NCBI GenBank assembly: GCA_903994365.1 | Contig: CAJEXL010000002.1 | Coordinates: forward strand, 1-64,000 | DNA from: an uncultured Chlorobiaceae bacterium | Lineage (GTDB): Bacteria > Bacteroidota > Chlorobiia > Chlorobiales > Chlorobiaceae | DNA: 64,000 bases | Direction of reading: 5' to 3' | In this document: positions 50,929 to 61,376 of the stretch, one piece after another | Layout: the number at the start of each line of letters is the position of its first letter | Position numbering within the stretch: the first letter of the stretch is position 1 | Translations under genes and position numbers: made by a program | Notes under the pieces: model-generated | What the model was told of the DNA's origin: nothing | Database searches by the model: none | The model's input: only the letters and a program-made list of their open reading frames with translations

Positions 50929-53760
50929 ATGATGCAGCATTATCAAAGCAGTTCCTATCTTTCCGGGGGAAATGCCCCCTACATCGAAGATCTTTATGAG
51001 GCCTATCTCGACAACCCTGGCTCTGTTTCTGAAAATTGGCGAGCTTACTTTGACGCCATGCAAAACATGCCAGGTGCAAATAGCGCTGATTCCCGCGATA
51101 TCGCACACTCTCCCGTGCAGGCATCGTTTGTTGAAAGGGCACGCCTTGGACCCATCTGCCGTGTCGTAGCAAGTCCCGATGCTGAACTCGGACGCAAGCG
51201 AGTATCGGTACAAAAACTGATTGCTGCCTATCGCAACATCGGTTCACGCTGGGCAGATCTTGATCCGCTGAAGCGTCAGGAGCGGCCATCACTTCCCGAT
51301 CTTGAGCCCTCTTTTTACGGTTTTACCGATACCGATATGGATGTGGTGTTTAACACCAGTAATACCTATTTCGGCAAAGAGAGCATGCCGCTGCGTGAAG
51401 TTTTGCAAAATCTGCGTGAGACCTACTGCGGCACCCTTGGTATAGAGTTCATGTACATCACAGACCAAACCGAAAAACGGTGGTGGCAGGCAAAGTTTGA
51501 AACAATACGATCGAAACCTGATTTCACTGCGGAGAAGAAAAAACGTATTCTTGAGCGATTAACTGCCGCCGAAGGATTTGAGCGCTATCTGCACACCCGC
51601 TTTATCGGCCAGAAACGCTTCTCCCTCGAAGGAGGAGAGAGCTTTATTGCCGCTATGGATGAGCTTATTCAGCGTGCTGGAAAAGCCGGAGTTCAGGAGA
51701 TTGTCATCGGTATGGCCCACAGAGGACGATTAAATGTGCTGGTCAATATCATGGGAAAGAATCCTCTCGACCTTTTTGCCGAGTTCGAGGGCAAACATGC
51801 GGCTGACCTTCCCTCCGGTGACGTAAAATACCATCAGGGATTTACCAGCGACATTGCCACTCCTGGCGGTCCGGTTAATCTCTCTTTGGCCTTCAACCCC
51901 TCGCATCTTGAAATTGTCAATCCAGTCGTAGAGGGTGCGGTCAAAGCACGTCAGGTAAGACGAAACGACAGGGATGGATCGCAGGTACTGCCGATTCTTG
52001 TCCATGGCGATGCCGCATTTGCAGGACAGGGCGTTATTATGGAGACCCTGAACCTCGCTTTGACAAGGGGATACGGCACAGGAGGGACTGTCCATATTGT
52101 CATCAACAACCAGATTGGCTTCACCACCTCTGATCCACGCGACAGCCGTTCAACGACTTACTGCACCGATGTAGTCAAGATGATTGAGGCTCCGGTGCTG
52201 CACGTCAATGGCGACGACCCTGAATCCGTCGTACTGGCAACACAGATGGCACTTGATTATCGGCAGGCATTCAAGCGCGATGTGGTCATTGATATTATCT
52301 GTTTCCGCAAGCTTGGCCATAATGAGCAGGACACGCCAGCCATGACGCAGCCGCTGATGTATAAAAAGATAGACAAGCACCCAGGTACCCGCGCACTCTT
52401 TGCCGGAAGACTGGAATCACAGGGTGTGATCAATCAGGAGTATGCAACCCGGCTCAGCAAGCAGTTCCGGAAAGATCTTGATGCAGGAAAGTATACTGCA
52501 AATCCGGTTCTGGTCAACAAGACAATTTTTAGTACTGAACCAGCACCAGGGCATGATGAGGTCTGTGAAACCGGCATTCCGCTTGCCGAACTCAACCGAC
52601 TTTCAGAAAAAATCACAAAAATTCCGGAAGGGTTCAAACTTCACCCGCTGGTTGAAAAGGTTGTTAATGACCGCGCCAGAATGGGTCGTGGAGAGCAGCT
52701 TCTCGACTGGGGTATGGGGGAACATCTGGCTTTTGCATCACTGGTCACGGGGGGATACCCGATACGCATTACCGGTCAGGATAGCGGCAGGGCAACATTC
52801 TCGCACCGCCATGCCGTGCTGCACGACCAGAAGCGTGAAAAATGGGACTCAGGCATCTACATACCGCTTCAGAATGTCGCGAACAACCAGGCGGCCTTCA
52901 CGGTTATCGACTCTGTGCTTTCGGAAGAGGCTGTACTTGGATTTGAATACGGTTACTCCATCTCCGCACCCGACACACTGGTGATCTGGGAGGCACAGTT
53001 CGGCGACTTTGCCAACGGTGCCCAGGTGCTTATCGACCAGTTCATCACCTCAGGAGAGGTGAAATGGGGGCTTGCATCCGGCCTTACCCTCATGTTGCCC
53101 CACGGCTATGAAGGGCAGGGACCCGAGCACTCATCAGCCAGGCCGGAACGCTTCCTGCAGCTCTGCGCCGAAAACAATATCCAGGTCTGCCAGCCAACCA
53201 ACCCTGCACAAATTTTTCACCTGATTCGTCGGCAGATGACGACAATGATTCGAAAACCTCTGGTGATTCTCACGCCAAAATCACTGCTTCGCAACAAGGA
53301 GGCGGTCTCGGCGCTTTATGAGCTCTCCACAGGAAATTTTCAGAATATTATCCGCGATCCGGCAGCAAATCCTGAAAAAGTGAAGAGACTTATTGCCTGC
53401 TCCGGCAAGGTTTATTATGATCTTCTTAACCGCAGGCGGGAAAACACCGCCGAAGATGTCGCCATTATCCGTATTGAACAGCTCTATCCTTTCCCGCTTG
53501 AGGAATTTGGTGCTGAACTTGGACGCTATCCTCAACTGAAGGATATTGTCTGGTGTCAGGATGAACCCAAAAATCAGGGGTATTGGCGTTTTCTCCAGCA
53601 CTATATCATGAAAGCAATGACTCCTGGCCAGCAGTTCGGCTATGCAGGACGGCTCGCCTCAGCATCTACTGCATGTGGTTATGCCGCAATACATGCTATA
53701 CAGCAAAAAGCATTGCTTGATCAGGCATTTGGTGAGTTCAGCGTTTTTTTCAACAAATAA
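50929..53760 (+). CDS. sucA: SucA, 2-oxoglutarate dehydrogenase E1
   Basis: 943-aa thiamin-diphosphate enzyme. N-terminal GNAPYIEDLYEAYLDNP and SVSENWRAYFDAM are the E1o-specific targeting segment; the core carries GMAHRGRLNVLVNI, KYHQGFTSD, SHLEIVNPVVEGAVKARQ, HGDAAFAGQGVIMETLN, QIGFTTSDPRDSRST, ThDP-binding GDDPESVV, FRKLGHNEQDTPAMTQPLMY, and in the second half GQDSGRATFSHRHAV and HGYEGQGPEHSSARPERFLQ. Length matches E1o and not pyruvate dehydrogenase E1. Followed closely by sucB and lpdA, giving a full complex. Confidence 0.95.
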   Translation: MMQHYQSSSYLSGGNAPYIEDLYEAYLDNPGSVSENWRAYFDAMQNMPGANSADSRDIAHSPVQASFVERARLGPICRVVASPDAELGRKRVSVQKLIAAYRNIGSRWADLDPLKRQERPSLPDLEPSFYGFTDTDMDVVFNTSNTYFGKESMPLREVLQNLRETYCGTLGIEFMYITDQTEKRWWQAKFETIRSKPDFTAEKKKRILERLTAAEGFERYLHTRFIGQKRFSLEGGESFIAAMDELIQRAGKAGVQEIVIGMAHRGRLNVLVNIMGKNPLDLFAEFEGKHAADLPSGDVKYHQGFTSDIATPGGPVNLSLAFNPSHLEIVNPVVEGAVKARQVRRNDRDGSQVLPILVHGDAAFAGQGVIMETLNLALTRGYGTGGTVHIVINNQIGFTTSDPRDSRSTTYCTDVVKMIEAPVLHVNGDDPESVVLATQMALDYRQAFKRDVVIDIICFRKLGHNEQDTPAMTQPLMYKKIDKHPGTRALFAGRLESQGVINQEYATRLSKQFRKDLDAGKYTANPVLVNKTIFSTEPAPGHDEVCETGIPLAELNRLSEKITKIPEGFKLHPLVEKVVNDRARMGRGEQLLDWGMGEHLAFASLVTGGYPIRITGQDSGRATFSHRHAVLHDQKREKWDSGIYIPLQNVANNQAAFTVIDSVLSEEAVLGFEYGYSISAPDTLVIWEAQFGDFANGAQVLIDQFITSGEVKWGLASGLTLMLPHGYEGQGPEHSSARPERFLQLCAENNIQVCQPTNPAQIFHLIRRQMTTMIRKPLVILTPKSLLRNKEAVSALYELSTGNFQNIIRDPAANPEKVKRLIACSGKVYYDLLNRRRENTAEDVAIIRIEQLYPFPLEEFGAELGRYPQLKDIVWCQDEPKNQGYWRFLQHYIMKAMTPGQQFGYAGRLASASTACGYAAIHAIQQKALLDQAFGEFSVFFNK

Positions 53761-53769
53761 TATTCAAGA

Positions 53770-54999
53770 ATGGCAATCATTGATGTCACCATATCCCAAC
53801 TTTCGGAATCCGTTGCGGAAGCCACACTTCTAAACTGGAAAAAATCTCCAGGAGACGCTGTTGCTGAAGATGAAATTCTTTTTGAAATCGAAACCGACAA
53901 AGTTGTTTTTGACGTACCATCACCATCAGCAGGTATTCTCTTTGAAATACTTGTCGGTGATGGTGGCACCGTCGTCCCCAATCAGGTTCTGGCACGCATT
54001 GACAGCGAAGGAAAACTTGCTGCAGCGTCTGCTCCTGCAATGAAACAGGCTGAAACAACTCATCAAGCAGCAGCTCCAAAATCTGAAGGAGCCATTGCCA
54101 TGCCTGCCGCCGCAAAACTGATGGCTGAAAGTGGACTGAAGCTGTCACAGATAGAGGGTACCGGCAGACAGGGAAGAGTTACCAAGGGAGATGTCCTGCA
54201 CGCCATAGCATCTGGTACAGAACCAACTGCCCAATCGGCACCTGCCGCGCCTGCGCTCAAACCTGTTGAAGCACATCTTGAGCCACCAATAATGACCGAA
54301 CGTCCAGAGCAACGCGTACCCATGACACGCCTCAGGGCACGCATAGCAGAGAGGCTTCTTCAGTCGCAGGCCACCAACGCTATTCTCACGACCTTCAATG
54401 AGGTAGACATGCATGCGGTCATTGAGCTGCGCAACCGATATAAGGCGGATTTTGAAAAGGAACATGGGGTTAAACTGGGCTTCATGTCCTTTTTTGTTAA
54501 AGCGACGGTACACGCTCTGCGTAAATATCCCATTCTGAACGCCTCTGTTGAGGGCAAGGATATCATCTATCACGGTTATTTCGATATCGGTATTGCCGTC
54601 AGCTCGCCAAGGGGGCTTGTTGTTCCTATCCTTCGCAATGTCGATCAGATGACTATCGCCGACATTGAACGCAAAATCGCTGACTATTCCACCAAGGCAA
54701 AACTGGGTAACCTCTCCCTTGAAGAGCTGACTGGTGGCACCTTCTCAATTTCCAACGGAGGCGTTTTTGGCTCAATGCTCTCAACACCAATCATCAACCC
54801 ACCGCAGTCCGCCATTCTTGGTATCCACGCCACCAAGGAGAGACCAATAGTGGAAAATGGTCAGATCGTCATACGACCCATGAACTATCTGGCCATCTCT
54901 TATGACCATCGAATTATCGACGGCAAAGAGGCGGTACTTGGTCTTGTTGCAATCAAGGATGCACTGGAAGATCCAGCGCGTCTGTTACTTGATCTTTAA
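53770..54999 (+). CDS. sucB: SucB, dihydrolipoyl succinyltransferase E2
   Basis: 409 aa. Lipoyl domain at 1-78 with the lipoyl Lys in [11 protein letters not shown] (K44), an Ala/Pro linker, the E3/E1-binding domain at ~110-145 ([20 protein letters not shown] then [13 protein letters not shown]), a second linker, and the catalytic domain from ~185 with [36 protein letters not shown]-like [17 protein letters not shown] and the active-site [16 protein letters not shown]. One lipoyl domain, as in E2o. Ten bases after sucA. Confidence 0.95.
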   Translation: MAIIDVTISQLSESVAEATLLNWKKSPGDAVAEDEILFEIETDKVVFDVPSPSAGILFEILVGDGGTVVPNQVLARIDSEGKLAAASAPAMKQAETTHQAAAPKSEGAIAMPAAAKLMAESGLKLSQIEGTGRQGRVTKGDVLHAIASGTEPTAQSAPAAPALKPVEAHLEPPIMTERPEQRVPMTRLRARIAERLLQSQATNAILTTFNEVDMHAVIELRNRYKADFEKEHGVKLGFMSFFVKATVHALRKYPILNASVEGKDIIYHGYFDIGIAVSSPRGLVVPILRNVDQMTIADIERKIADYSTKAKLGNLSLEELTGGTFSISNGGVFGSMLSTPIINPPQSAILGIHATKERPIVENGQIVIRPMNYLAISYDHRIIDGKEAVLGLVAIKDALEDPARLLLDL

Positions 55000-55013
55000 A
55001 AGAGAACTCTACC

Positions 55014-56450
55014 ATGAACAAACAATTTGACGTTCTTGTTATCGGCGCAGGCCCTGGCGGATATATTGCCGCTATCCGTGCCGCACAGCTTGGTTTTTCA
55101 GTAGCCTGCTGTGAATTCAGTGCTTATGACGATCCAGCCGGAGAACCCCGTCTTGGCGGCACCTGTCTCAACGCAGGGTGTATTCCACTGAAAGCGCTTG
55201 TTGCCTCTTCGGAAGCCTTTGAAAAAGCAATACACAACCTTCCTGATCATGGCATCACTACAACAGGCATAAGCATTGATGTTACCAAGATGCAGAAGCG
55301 CAAGGAGGCGATTGTCACAAAAATGACTGCAGGTGTGCAGTTCCTCTTCCGCAAAAACAAGATCACCCTTCTCAAGGGACGTGGCTCTTTTGCAGGAAAA
55401 ACTGATACTGGCTACAGAATGATCATCAGTGGAAAAGAGGGTGATGAAGAGGTGCTGGCTCAGAAGGTGATTATCGCCACCGGTTCAAAAGCTCGCCACA
55501 TCCCGAATGTCAAGGTCGATAATGTCACCATCTGTGATAATGAAGGGGCGCTTAAATTCACCGAGGCACCAAAAAAACTGGGCGTTATCGGCGCAGGAGT
55601 CATCGGACTTGAAGTGGGTTCAGTCTGGCGCAGACTTGGTGCAGAGGTTACCATTCTTGAAGTGATGCCATCGTTTCTTGGCGCCGCTGACGAAAGTGTT
55701 TCACGAGAAGCATCAAAGCTCTTTTTAAAACAGGGGCTGCATATCAAGCTTGGCGTCAGGATAGGTCAGGCAAAACTAACAAAAGATGGCGTCAGTATTG
55801 CCTATACCGATGACCAGGGTTCCGAGCATACCCTCGAATGCGATAAACTGATTGTCTCGGTTGGCCGTATTCCGAACACTGAAAAGCTCAATCTTGAGGC
55901 TGTCGGCATCCAGACCGATGAACGAGGCTTTATTCCCGTGAACGACCATTGCGCTACAGCCGCTCCCGGTGTTTACGCCATTGGAGATGTGGTGCGGGGC
56001 CCCATGCTGGCACACAAGGCTGAAGACGAAGGAGTAATGGTGGCCGAACTGCTGGCAGGTCAGAAGCCGCACATCGACTACAACAGCATGCCCTGGGTTA
56101 TCTACACTACTCCGGAAATTGCCTGGGTTGGAAAAACCGAACAGCAGCTTCGCTCTGAAGGACGCGATTACAAAACAGGACAGTTTCCATTTGCCGCCAA
56201 CGGAAGAGCACTGGGTCTCGGGGATTCCGAAGGATTTATCAAAATGCTTGCCGACGGGAAAACCGACGAAATCCTTGGGGTCCATATTATTGGAGCAAGC
56301 GCCTCCGACCTGATAGCTGAAGCCGCACTTGCCATGGAGTTCCACGCATCATCCGAGGATGTGGCCCGCACCTGCCACCCTCATCCAAGCCTTTCGGAGG
56401 TGATGCGCGAAGCTGCTCTCGCTATTGAAAAACGGGCGCTGAACATGTAA
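55014..56450 (+). CDS. lpdA: Dihydrolipoamide dehydrogenase E3
   Basis: 478-aa flavoprotein disulfide reductase. FAD site DVLVIGAGPGGYIAAIRAAQ at the N-terminus, redox disulfide in GGTCLNAGCIPLKAL (~46-51), NAD site GVIGAGVIGLEVGSVW (~190), YAIGDVVRGPMLAHKAEDEG (~320) and the catalytic His in TCHPHPSLSEVMREA near the C-terminus. It completes the sucA-sucB-lpdA operon (14 bp after sucB). A CTGTTTCACG-like hit inside the gene is discussed among rejected items. Confidence 0.96.
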   Translation: MNKQFDVLVIGAGPGGYIAAIRAAQLGFSVACCEFSAYDDPAGEPRLGGTCLNAGCIPLKALVASSEAFEKAIHNLPDHGITTTGISIDVTKMQKRKEAIVTKMTAGVQFLFRKNKITLLKGRGSFAGKTDTGYRMIISGKEGDEEVLAQKVIIATGSKARHIPNVKVDNVTICDNEGALKFTEAPKKLGVIGAGVIGLEVGSVWRRLGAEVTILEVMPSFLGAADESVSREASKLFLKQGLHIKLGVRIGQAKLTKDGVSIAYTDDQGSEHTLECDKLIVSVGRIPNTEKLNLEAVGIQTDERGFIPVNDHCATAAPGVYAIGDVVRGPMLAHKAEDEGVMVAELLAGQKPHIDYNSMPWVIYTTPEIAWVGKTEQQLRSEGRDYKTGQFPFAANGRALGLGDSEGFIKMLADGKTDEILGVHIIGASASDLIAEAALAMEFHASSEDVARTCHPHPSLSEVMREAALAIEKRALNM

Positions 56451-56454
56451 AGGC

Positions 56455-57501
56455 TCAGCAGATCCGTGGCAACTGTTCACCAAGCGGAAGATCAATAATC
56501 CGTCGGCTGCCATAAACTGTACGCATGACCACCATACCGGGATGATCGTCAACCACCGATCCGATAATGACGGCATCCCGGCCAAGGTCGAAAGTACGCA
56601 TCACATCAAGAACCTTCTCTGCATCACCTGCTGTCACAGCCAGAACAAGTTTGCCTTCATTAGCCACATGCAGGGGATCAATCCCCAGCAGTTCACAGGC
56701 ACCTCGCACGTCAGGTTTGACCGGAATTGTGGCCTCATGAATTTCAATGCCAACAGAAGAGGATTGTGCCAGTTCATTCAGGGTTGCCGCCACGCCTCCC
56801 CTTGTAGGGTCGCGCATGGCGTGGATTGCACTGGGCTGCTCATCAAGAATGGTGCCAATCATGCCATTGAGCGCTGCACAGTCGCTTTGTATCCGCGACT
56901 GAAATGAGAGCCCCCCCCTCGAGGTCATAATGGCCATCCCATGATCGCCAACGGTTCCTGAGAGGATAATACTGTCGCCCGGCTTCAGGTTTCGACACGA
57001 GAGGTTGACTCCCTCCCTGATAGTGCCGATGCCCGAGGTATTGATAAATATCCGGTCGCACTGCCCTTTTCCCACCACCTTGGTATCACCAGTCACCATC
57101 ATCACCCCTGCATGGCAAGCCGCTTTGGCCATGCTCCTGACAATAACCTCAAGCTCAACCAGGGGGAGCCCCTCTTCAAGCACAAAACCCGCGCTGAGGT
57201 AAAGCGCTCTTGCTCCGCCAACCGCCAGATCGTTGACGGTACCGTTAACGGCAAGCTCTCCGATATTTCCACCGGGAAAAAAAATGGGGCTCACCACGTA
57301 GGTGTCGGTAGTAAAAGCTGTTCTGCCTGGCGGGAGATCAAGCTTTGCCTGATCGTCAAGCAGATCAAGAAAGGAGTTATGAAGGTGCGGCATAAAAACC
57401 CGCTGCATCAGCGCCTGCGATAACCGCCCACCGGCACCATGCGCCATCTGGATGGTTTCATGCTGCATAATCGGGGTTGGGCAAAGCGGTGCAATGGTCA
57501 T
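56455..57501 (-). CDS. hypE: HypE, hydrogenase maturation (carbamoyl dehydratase)
   Basis: 348-aa PurM-like ATPase that turns the HypF-derived thiocarbamate into thiocyanate as CN donor. N-terminal [69 protein letters not shown], and the essential C-terminal tail [10 protein letters not shown] with the modified terminal Cys. Overlaps hypD by four bases; last gene of hypABFCDE. It converges on lpdA with a 4-bp gap. Confidence 0.96.
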   Translation of the reverse strand: MTIAPLCPTPIMQHETIQMAHGAGGRLSQALMQRVFMPHLHNSFLDLLDDQAKLDLPPGRTAFTTDTYVVSPIFFPGGNIGELAVNGTVNDLAVGGARALYLSAGFVLEEGLPLVELEVIVRSMAKAACHAGVMMVTGDTKVVGKGQCDRIFINTSGIGTIREGVNLSCRNLKPGDSIILSGTVGDHGMAIMTSRGGLSFQSRIQSDCAALNGMIGTILDEQPSAIHAMRDPTRGGVAATLNELAQSSSVGIEIHEATIPVKPDVRGACELLGIDPLHVANEGKLVLAVTAGDAEKVLDVMRTFDLGRDAVIIGSVVDDHPGMVVMRTVYGSRRIIDLPLGEQLPRIC

Positions 57502-58604
57502 GATACCGTACGGTGATAGTTATAATAGGCTGCACATGCCCCTTCCGAGGAGACCATGGTGGCGCCGAGCGGATGCTGTGGTGTACACTCTTTCGCAAAA
57601 GCGGGGCAGCCATCAGGCTTGAGCATCCCTTGCAGCACCCTGCCGCTCATGCAGAGTGGCGACTCTTCAGCGGAGATATTGGTGACATTGAACCTTTTTT
57701 CGGCATCAAAACGGGCATACGACTCTCTGAGGCCAAGGCCGCTACCGGGAATCAGGCCAATCCCTCGCCACTGGCGATCGCTCACCTCAAAGACGTTGCG
57801 GATGGTCTCCTGCGCAACCGGGTTACCTGCACGGCTCACTACCCTCCCGTAGCAATTCACCACCTCTGCCTTCCCCTCTTCGAGCAGTTCCACGGTTTTG
57901 AGAATCCCTGCAAGCAGCTCAACCGGTTCAAAGCCGGTCGGGACTATCGGCACTTGAAACTCTCGGGCTACCGGCTCATACTCCTCATAGCCCATCACCG
58001 CGCAGACGTGCCCCGCTGCAAGGAAACCCTGAACCCGATTATCCGGGGATGAGAGAATCGCCCGCATGGCTGGCGGCACCATCACCTGGCTCACCAGAAC
58101 AGTGAAATTGTTTATCCCTTCTCGGGCAGCTTGCCAGACCGCCATGGCATTCGCGGGAGCCGTTGTTTCAAAACCAACAGCAAAAAAGACCACCTCTTTT
58201 GAAGGATTATCACGGGCAATCTGCAGTGCATCGAGAGGAGAGAAGACAATACGCACATCCCCACCCGCACTTCGTACCATAAAGAGATCCCTTGCATTAC
58301 CTGGCACCCGAAGCATATCCCCGAAACTGGTAAAAATCACCTCTTCCCGTGCAGCTATGGCGAGAGCCCGCTCAATAGATTCAAGGGGAGTGACGCAGAC
58401 CGGGCAGCCGGGGCCATGCACCAGTTCGATAGTATCGGGGAGCAGTTGGTCAATGCCGTTTCGGATAATGGAGTGAGTCTGGCCGCCGCAGATCTCCATG
58501 ATAGTCCAATGATGGAGAGCTTTTCTGCGAATCTCGTCGAGAAGCTTCCTTGCAAGCGCTGGATCCCTGTATTCGTCAATGTATCTCATTGGTGTCCGCA
58601 TCAC
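57498..58604 (-). CDS. hypD: HypD, Fe-S scaffold for NiFe cofactor assembly
   Basis: 368 aa. Conserved motifs: [97 protein letters not shown], and the Cys set near the C-terminus including [19 protein letters not shown] and [24 protein letters not shown]. Holds the Fe(CN)2CO unit with HypC. Overlaps hypC by four bases. Confidence 0.96.
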   Translation of the reverse strand: MMRTPMRYIDEYRDPALARKLLDEIRRKALHHWTIMEICGGQTHSIIRNGIDQLLPDTIELVHGPGCPVCVTPLESIERALAIAAREEVIFTSFGDMLRVPGNARDLFMVRSAGGDVRIVFSPLDALQIARDNPSKEVVFFAVGFETTAPANAMAVWQAAREGINNFTVLVSQVMVPPAMRAILSSPDNRVQGFLAAGHVCAVMGYEEYEPVAREFQVPIVPTGFEPVELLAGILKTVELLEEGKAEVVNCYGRVVSRAGNPVAQETIRNVFEVSDRQWRGIGLIPGSGLGLRESYARFDAEKRFNVTNISAEESPLCMSGRVLQGMLKPDGCPAFAKECTPQHPLGATMVSSEGACAAYYNYHRTVS

Positions 58605-58873
58605 AAAGATTCTCGTGAGGGAAGCTCTTCATCAGGCTGAAAAGCTCCGCTCTCAATCAGCTCCTGCCAAAGCTTCAGACTTTCAGCCGCCTCCTCTTCA
58701 TCGATTATTTTAAGGGCAAACCCGGCATGAACAATGGTGTACTGGCCAACATGGATATCTGGCACATATTCAAGGCATGCTCTTGTTTTTGAACCATTAA
58801 CGTCGATGATCCCCATTTTGAGGCCATTTTCCATAATGAGTTCGATCAGTTTTCCGGGTATGGCGAGGCACAT
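58601..58873 (-). CDS. hypC: HypC, hydrogenase maturation chaperone
   Basis: 90 aa starting [13 protein letters not shown], where the Cys after the initiator Met is the functional residue. [16 protein letters not shown]-like [20 protein letters not shown] and a helical C-terminus complete the OB-fold. It delivers iron and the diatomic ligands with HypD. The gap of 91 bases to hypF upstream is the largest in the operon. Confidence 0.95.
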   Translation of the reverse strand: MCLAIPGKLIELIMENGLKMGIIDVNGSKTRACLEYVPDIHVGQYTIVHAGFALKIIDEEEAAESLKLWQELIESGAFQPDEELPSRESL

Positions 58874-58964
58874 AGATATGAGGAGCTAAGGTTATGAAAC
58901 ACTTGTTCAAAGTAAGAAAAAAACAGAGCCCTGCCGAAAGGGGGTGGTTGGTGATTTTGTGTAT

Positions 58965-61376
58965 TTACCTGTTAGAACGACCCATAAGAAGATTACGCCC
59001 GATAAGAGCCTGCCCGAGCGAAAGTCCGCCATCATTCGATGGGACATGAGCATGGGCAAGCACCCTGTAGCCAGCCTGCTGAAGTTCATGCAACAAGGTA
59101 ATAAAGAGAAGTTCATTCTGGAAGACTCCCCCACTCAGCGCAATGGTTGTTATGCCGGTTGCTTTGGATGCTTTTTCGATAATCTCCTGAAAACAGGTAA
59201 CAAGAGTGCGATGGAATCTTTGGCTGATGTCGCTGGTGGAGATCCCTGCCTGCAACGCAATTACAATATCTTGAATCATTGGTGAGAGCATCATTATCCA
59301 GCGACCTTGTTCCGAATACTGAGGCTCCCCATTATCGATAGTTTTCCCTGACGGTATTACGTAGTTCAAAACATAGCGAAACTCTTTATAACCTATAGCG
59401 CCCCCTGCAGCGTGCATAAGCGCAATCGCCGCCTCTCCTTCATAGGTGATGTTCACCCGCAGGTTGCAGAGCGCGGCAACAGCATCGAACAGGCGACCAC
59501 AGCTTGATGTCTCCACAATGTTAACTCTTTTTTCGAGCAACTCAAGAACCGGTGCAATCACCCTCCCTTTCATAAACGGCAAATCAGGCATATCGGAGCA
59601 ACTTCGGTGCAGATAACCAAGAGCCAGGCGCCATGGTTGCATAACCGCTGCCTCACCACCCGGCAACGGCATAGACTCCAGCGAGGCAAAGCGTTCAACC
59701 CCCCGAGCATCGCCGATCAGCAGTTCGCCACCCCAAATCGTGCCGTCAGTTCCGTAACCAGTACCATCAAGGATAAGCCCGATTGCAGGCCCTGCCTCCC
59801 TGTTTTCAGCAAGACAGGCAACAAGATGAGCATGATGGTGCTGCACGCCAAGCTGGGGAATTTTCTGATGCTCTGCCCACTGCGTTGTCATGTAATCAGG
59901 ATGGAGGTCATGCACAATCAGCTCCGGTGTTGCCTGAAAAAGGCGCTGCAAGTGGGCAACAACCTCCTGAAAATGGCTGTAGGCCTCAAAGTTTTTCATG
60001 TCACCGATATGCTGGCTCATCAGCGCGTGAGATCCTTTCAGCAAGGTAACGGTATTTTTAAGCTCCCCCCCTGTGCCAAGTACGGTGGGGCCACCTTCGC
60101 GGAGCAAGATCGGCGCCGGTACATACCCCCGGCTGCGTCGGATCTGCCGAAGCTCTCCTGCAAGATGGATAGTTACCGAATCATCACATTTACGGTAAAT
60201 GGGGCGATTGTGCAGCAAAAATATATCAGCAATACCCTTGAGTCGGGAAAGCACTTCATCATTATCATGGACAATCGGCTCTTCACTGAAATTGGCACTG
60301 GTCATCACCAGGGTGTCGAGAGCGGAGTCGAAAAGCAGAGTGTGGAGTGGTGTATAGGGAAGCATCACCCCAAGTCGATGGTTCCCAGGTGCCACAGATG
60401 GCGCCAACGTGCAGCTCTTCCTCTTTTTCAGGAGCACCATGGGCGCTTCCGCAGATGTCAAGGCCGCGAGTTCACCTTCGCTCACGTCGCAATAGCTTCG
60501 CACCACCGCCATATCACGCATCATCACGGCAAAGGGTTTTGCCTCACGCCCCTTCCGCTCTCGCAATCTTTTTACCGCACTCTCATTACTGGCATCAACG
60601 GCAAGATGAAATCCTCCAAGCCCCTTCAGTGCAAGAATAAGCCCCTGTTTAAGTAGTACAACAGCTTCTGCCACAACATCACCGGGCATCGCCGGGCCAT
60701 AATCAGGCGAACACTCGGGCTGAGCCAGCTCATCCTCCATCGGCAAACCCGCTGGATCAAGCAGAACAAGCGCCGGGCCACACACCGGACAGGCGTTGGG
60801 CTGTGCATGAAAACGGCGGTTAAGCGGGTCGTGGTACTCGCGTTCACACTCCTGGCACATCGTGAAAGAGTGCATTGATGTCGATGGACGGTCATAGGGC
60901 AGACGGGCAACAATGGTATAACGGGGGCCGCAATTGGTGCAGTTGATAAAGGGATAACGAAACCGGCGATTTTCCGGATCAAGAAGTTCACGACGGCAAT
61001 CACGGCAGAGAGCAATATCGGGCGGAATGAGTGTTTCAACCCCGGCGCCAGCCGTAGAATCCCCGATAACAAAACCCTCCTCCTCAACACAGGCAAGAGT
61101 ACTCTCCTCAATGGACTCAATGCGGGCAAGTGGCGGAGAGTCGCTCTGCAATGCACAACAAAAATTGTCGAGAAGCAGGGTGGAACCCTGCACCTCTACG
61201 ACAACACCTGACGGGGTATTACAGATAAACCCTGTCAGCCCGAACCCGACAGCCAGACGATAGACAAAAGGGCGGAACCCGACACCCTGTACAATCCCGT
61301 TGACCAGCAGACGCCGCCGCAACTCACCCTGAGTGCTCAATGGTGTAACAATCTCTTTTCGAGCCACTGCTGCCAC
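58965..61376 (-). CDS. hypF: HypF, carbamoyltransferase
   Basis: 803 aa. Acylphosphatase domain (GIVQGVGFRPFVYRLA, ~28-110), two zinc fingers (CRDCRRELLDP, CTNCGPRYTIV, CQECEREYHDP, CPVCGPALVL), YrdC-like domain (LALKGLGGFHLAVDA to PYTPLHTLLF) and a Kae1-like domain (VQHHHAHLVACLAE, LDGTGYGTDGTIWGGELL, LSGGVFQNELLF). Uses carbamoyl phosphate to make the CN precursor for NiFe hydrogenase. The GTG at 61376 overlaps hypB by 40 bases; a TTG at 61340 overlapping the hypB stop is an alternative start that leaves the first domain intact. Confidence 0.95.
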   Translation of the reverse strand: MAAVARKEIVTPLSTQGELRRRLLVNGIVQGVGFRPFVYRLAVGFGLTGFICNTPSGVVVEVQGSTLLLDNFCCALQSDSPPLARIESIEESTLACVEEEGFVIGDSTAGAGVETLIPPDIALCRDCRRELLDPENRRFRYPFINCTNCGPRYTIVARLPYDRPSTSMHSFTMCQECEREYHDPLNRRFHAQPNACPVCGPALVLLDPAGLPMEDELAQPECSPDYGPAMPGDVVAEAVVLLKQGLILALKGLGGFHLAVDASNESAVKRLRERKGREAKPFAVMMRDMAVVRSYCDVSEGELAALTSAEAPMVLLKKRKSCTLAPSVAPGNHRLGVMLPYTPLHTLLFDSALDTLVMTSANFSEEPIVHDNDEVLSRLKGIADIFLLHNRPIYRKCDDSVTIHLAGELRQIRRSRGYVPAPILLREGGPTVLGTGGELKNTVTLLKGSHALMSQHIGDMKNFEAYSHFQEVVAHLQRLFQATPELIVHDLHPDYMTTQWAEHQKIPQLGVQHHHAHLVACLAENREAGPAIGLILDGTGYGTDGTIWGGELLIGDARGVERFASLESMPLPGGEAAVMQPWRLALGYLHRSCSDMPDLPFMKGRVIAPVLELLEKRVNIVETSSCGRLFDAVAALCNLRVNITYEGEAAIALMHAAGGAIGYKEFRYVLNYVIPSGKTIDNGEPQYSEQGRWIMMLSPMIQDIVIALQAGISTSDISQRFHRTLVTCFQEIIEKASKATGITTIALSGGVFQNELLFITLLHELQQAGYRVLAHAHVPSNDGGLSLGQALIGRNLLMGRSNR

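Noticed and set aside
55697-55712. parS-like sequence TGTTTCACGAGAAGCA inside lpdA
   Set aside because: Two mismatches from the 16-bp consensus, inside a coding gene and 50 kb from parAB; likely chance.
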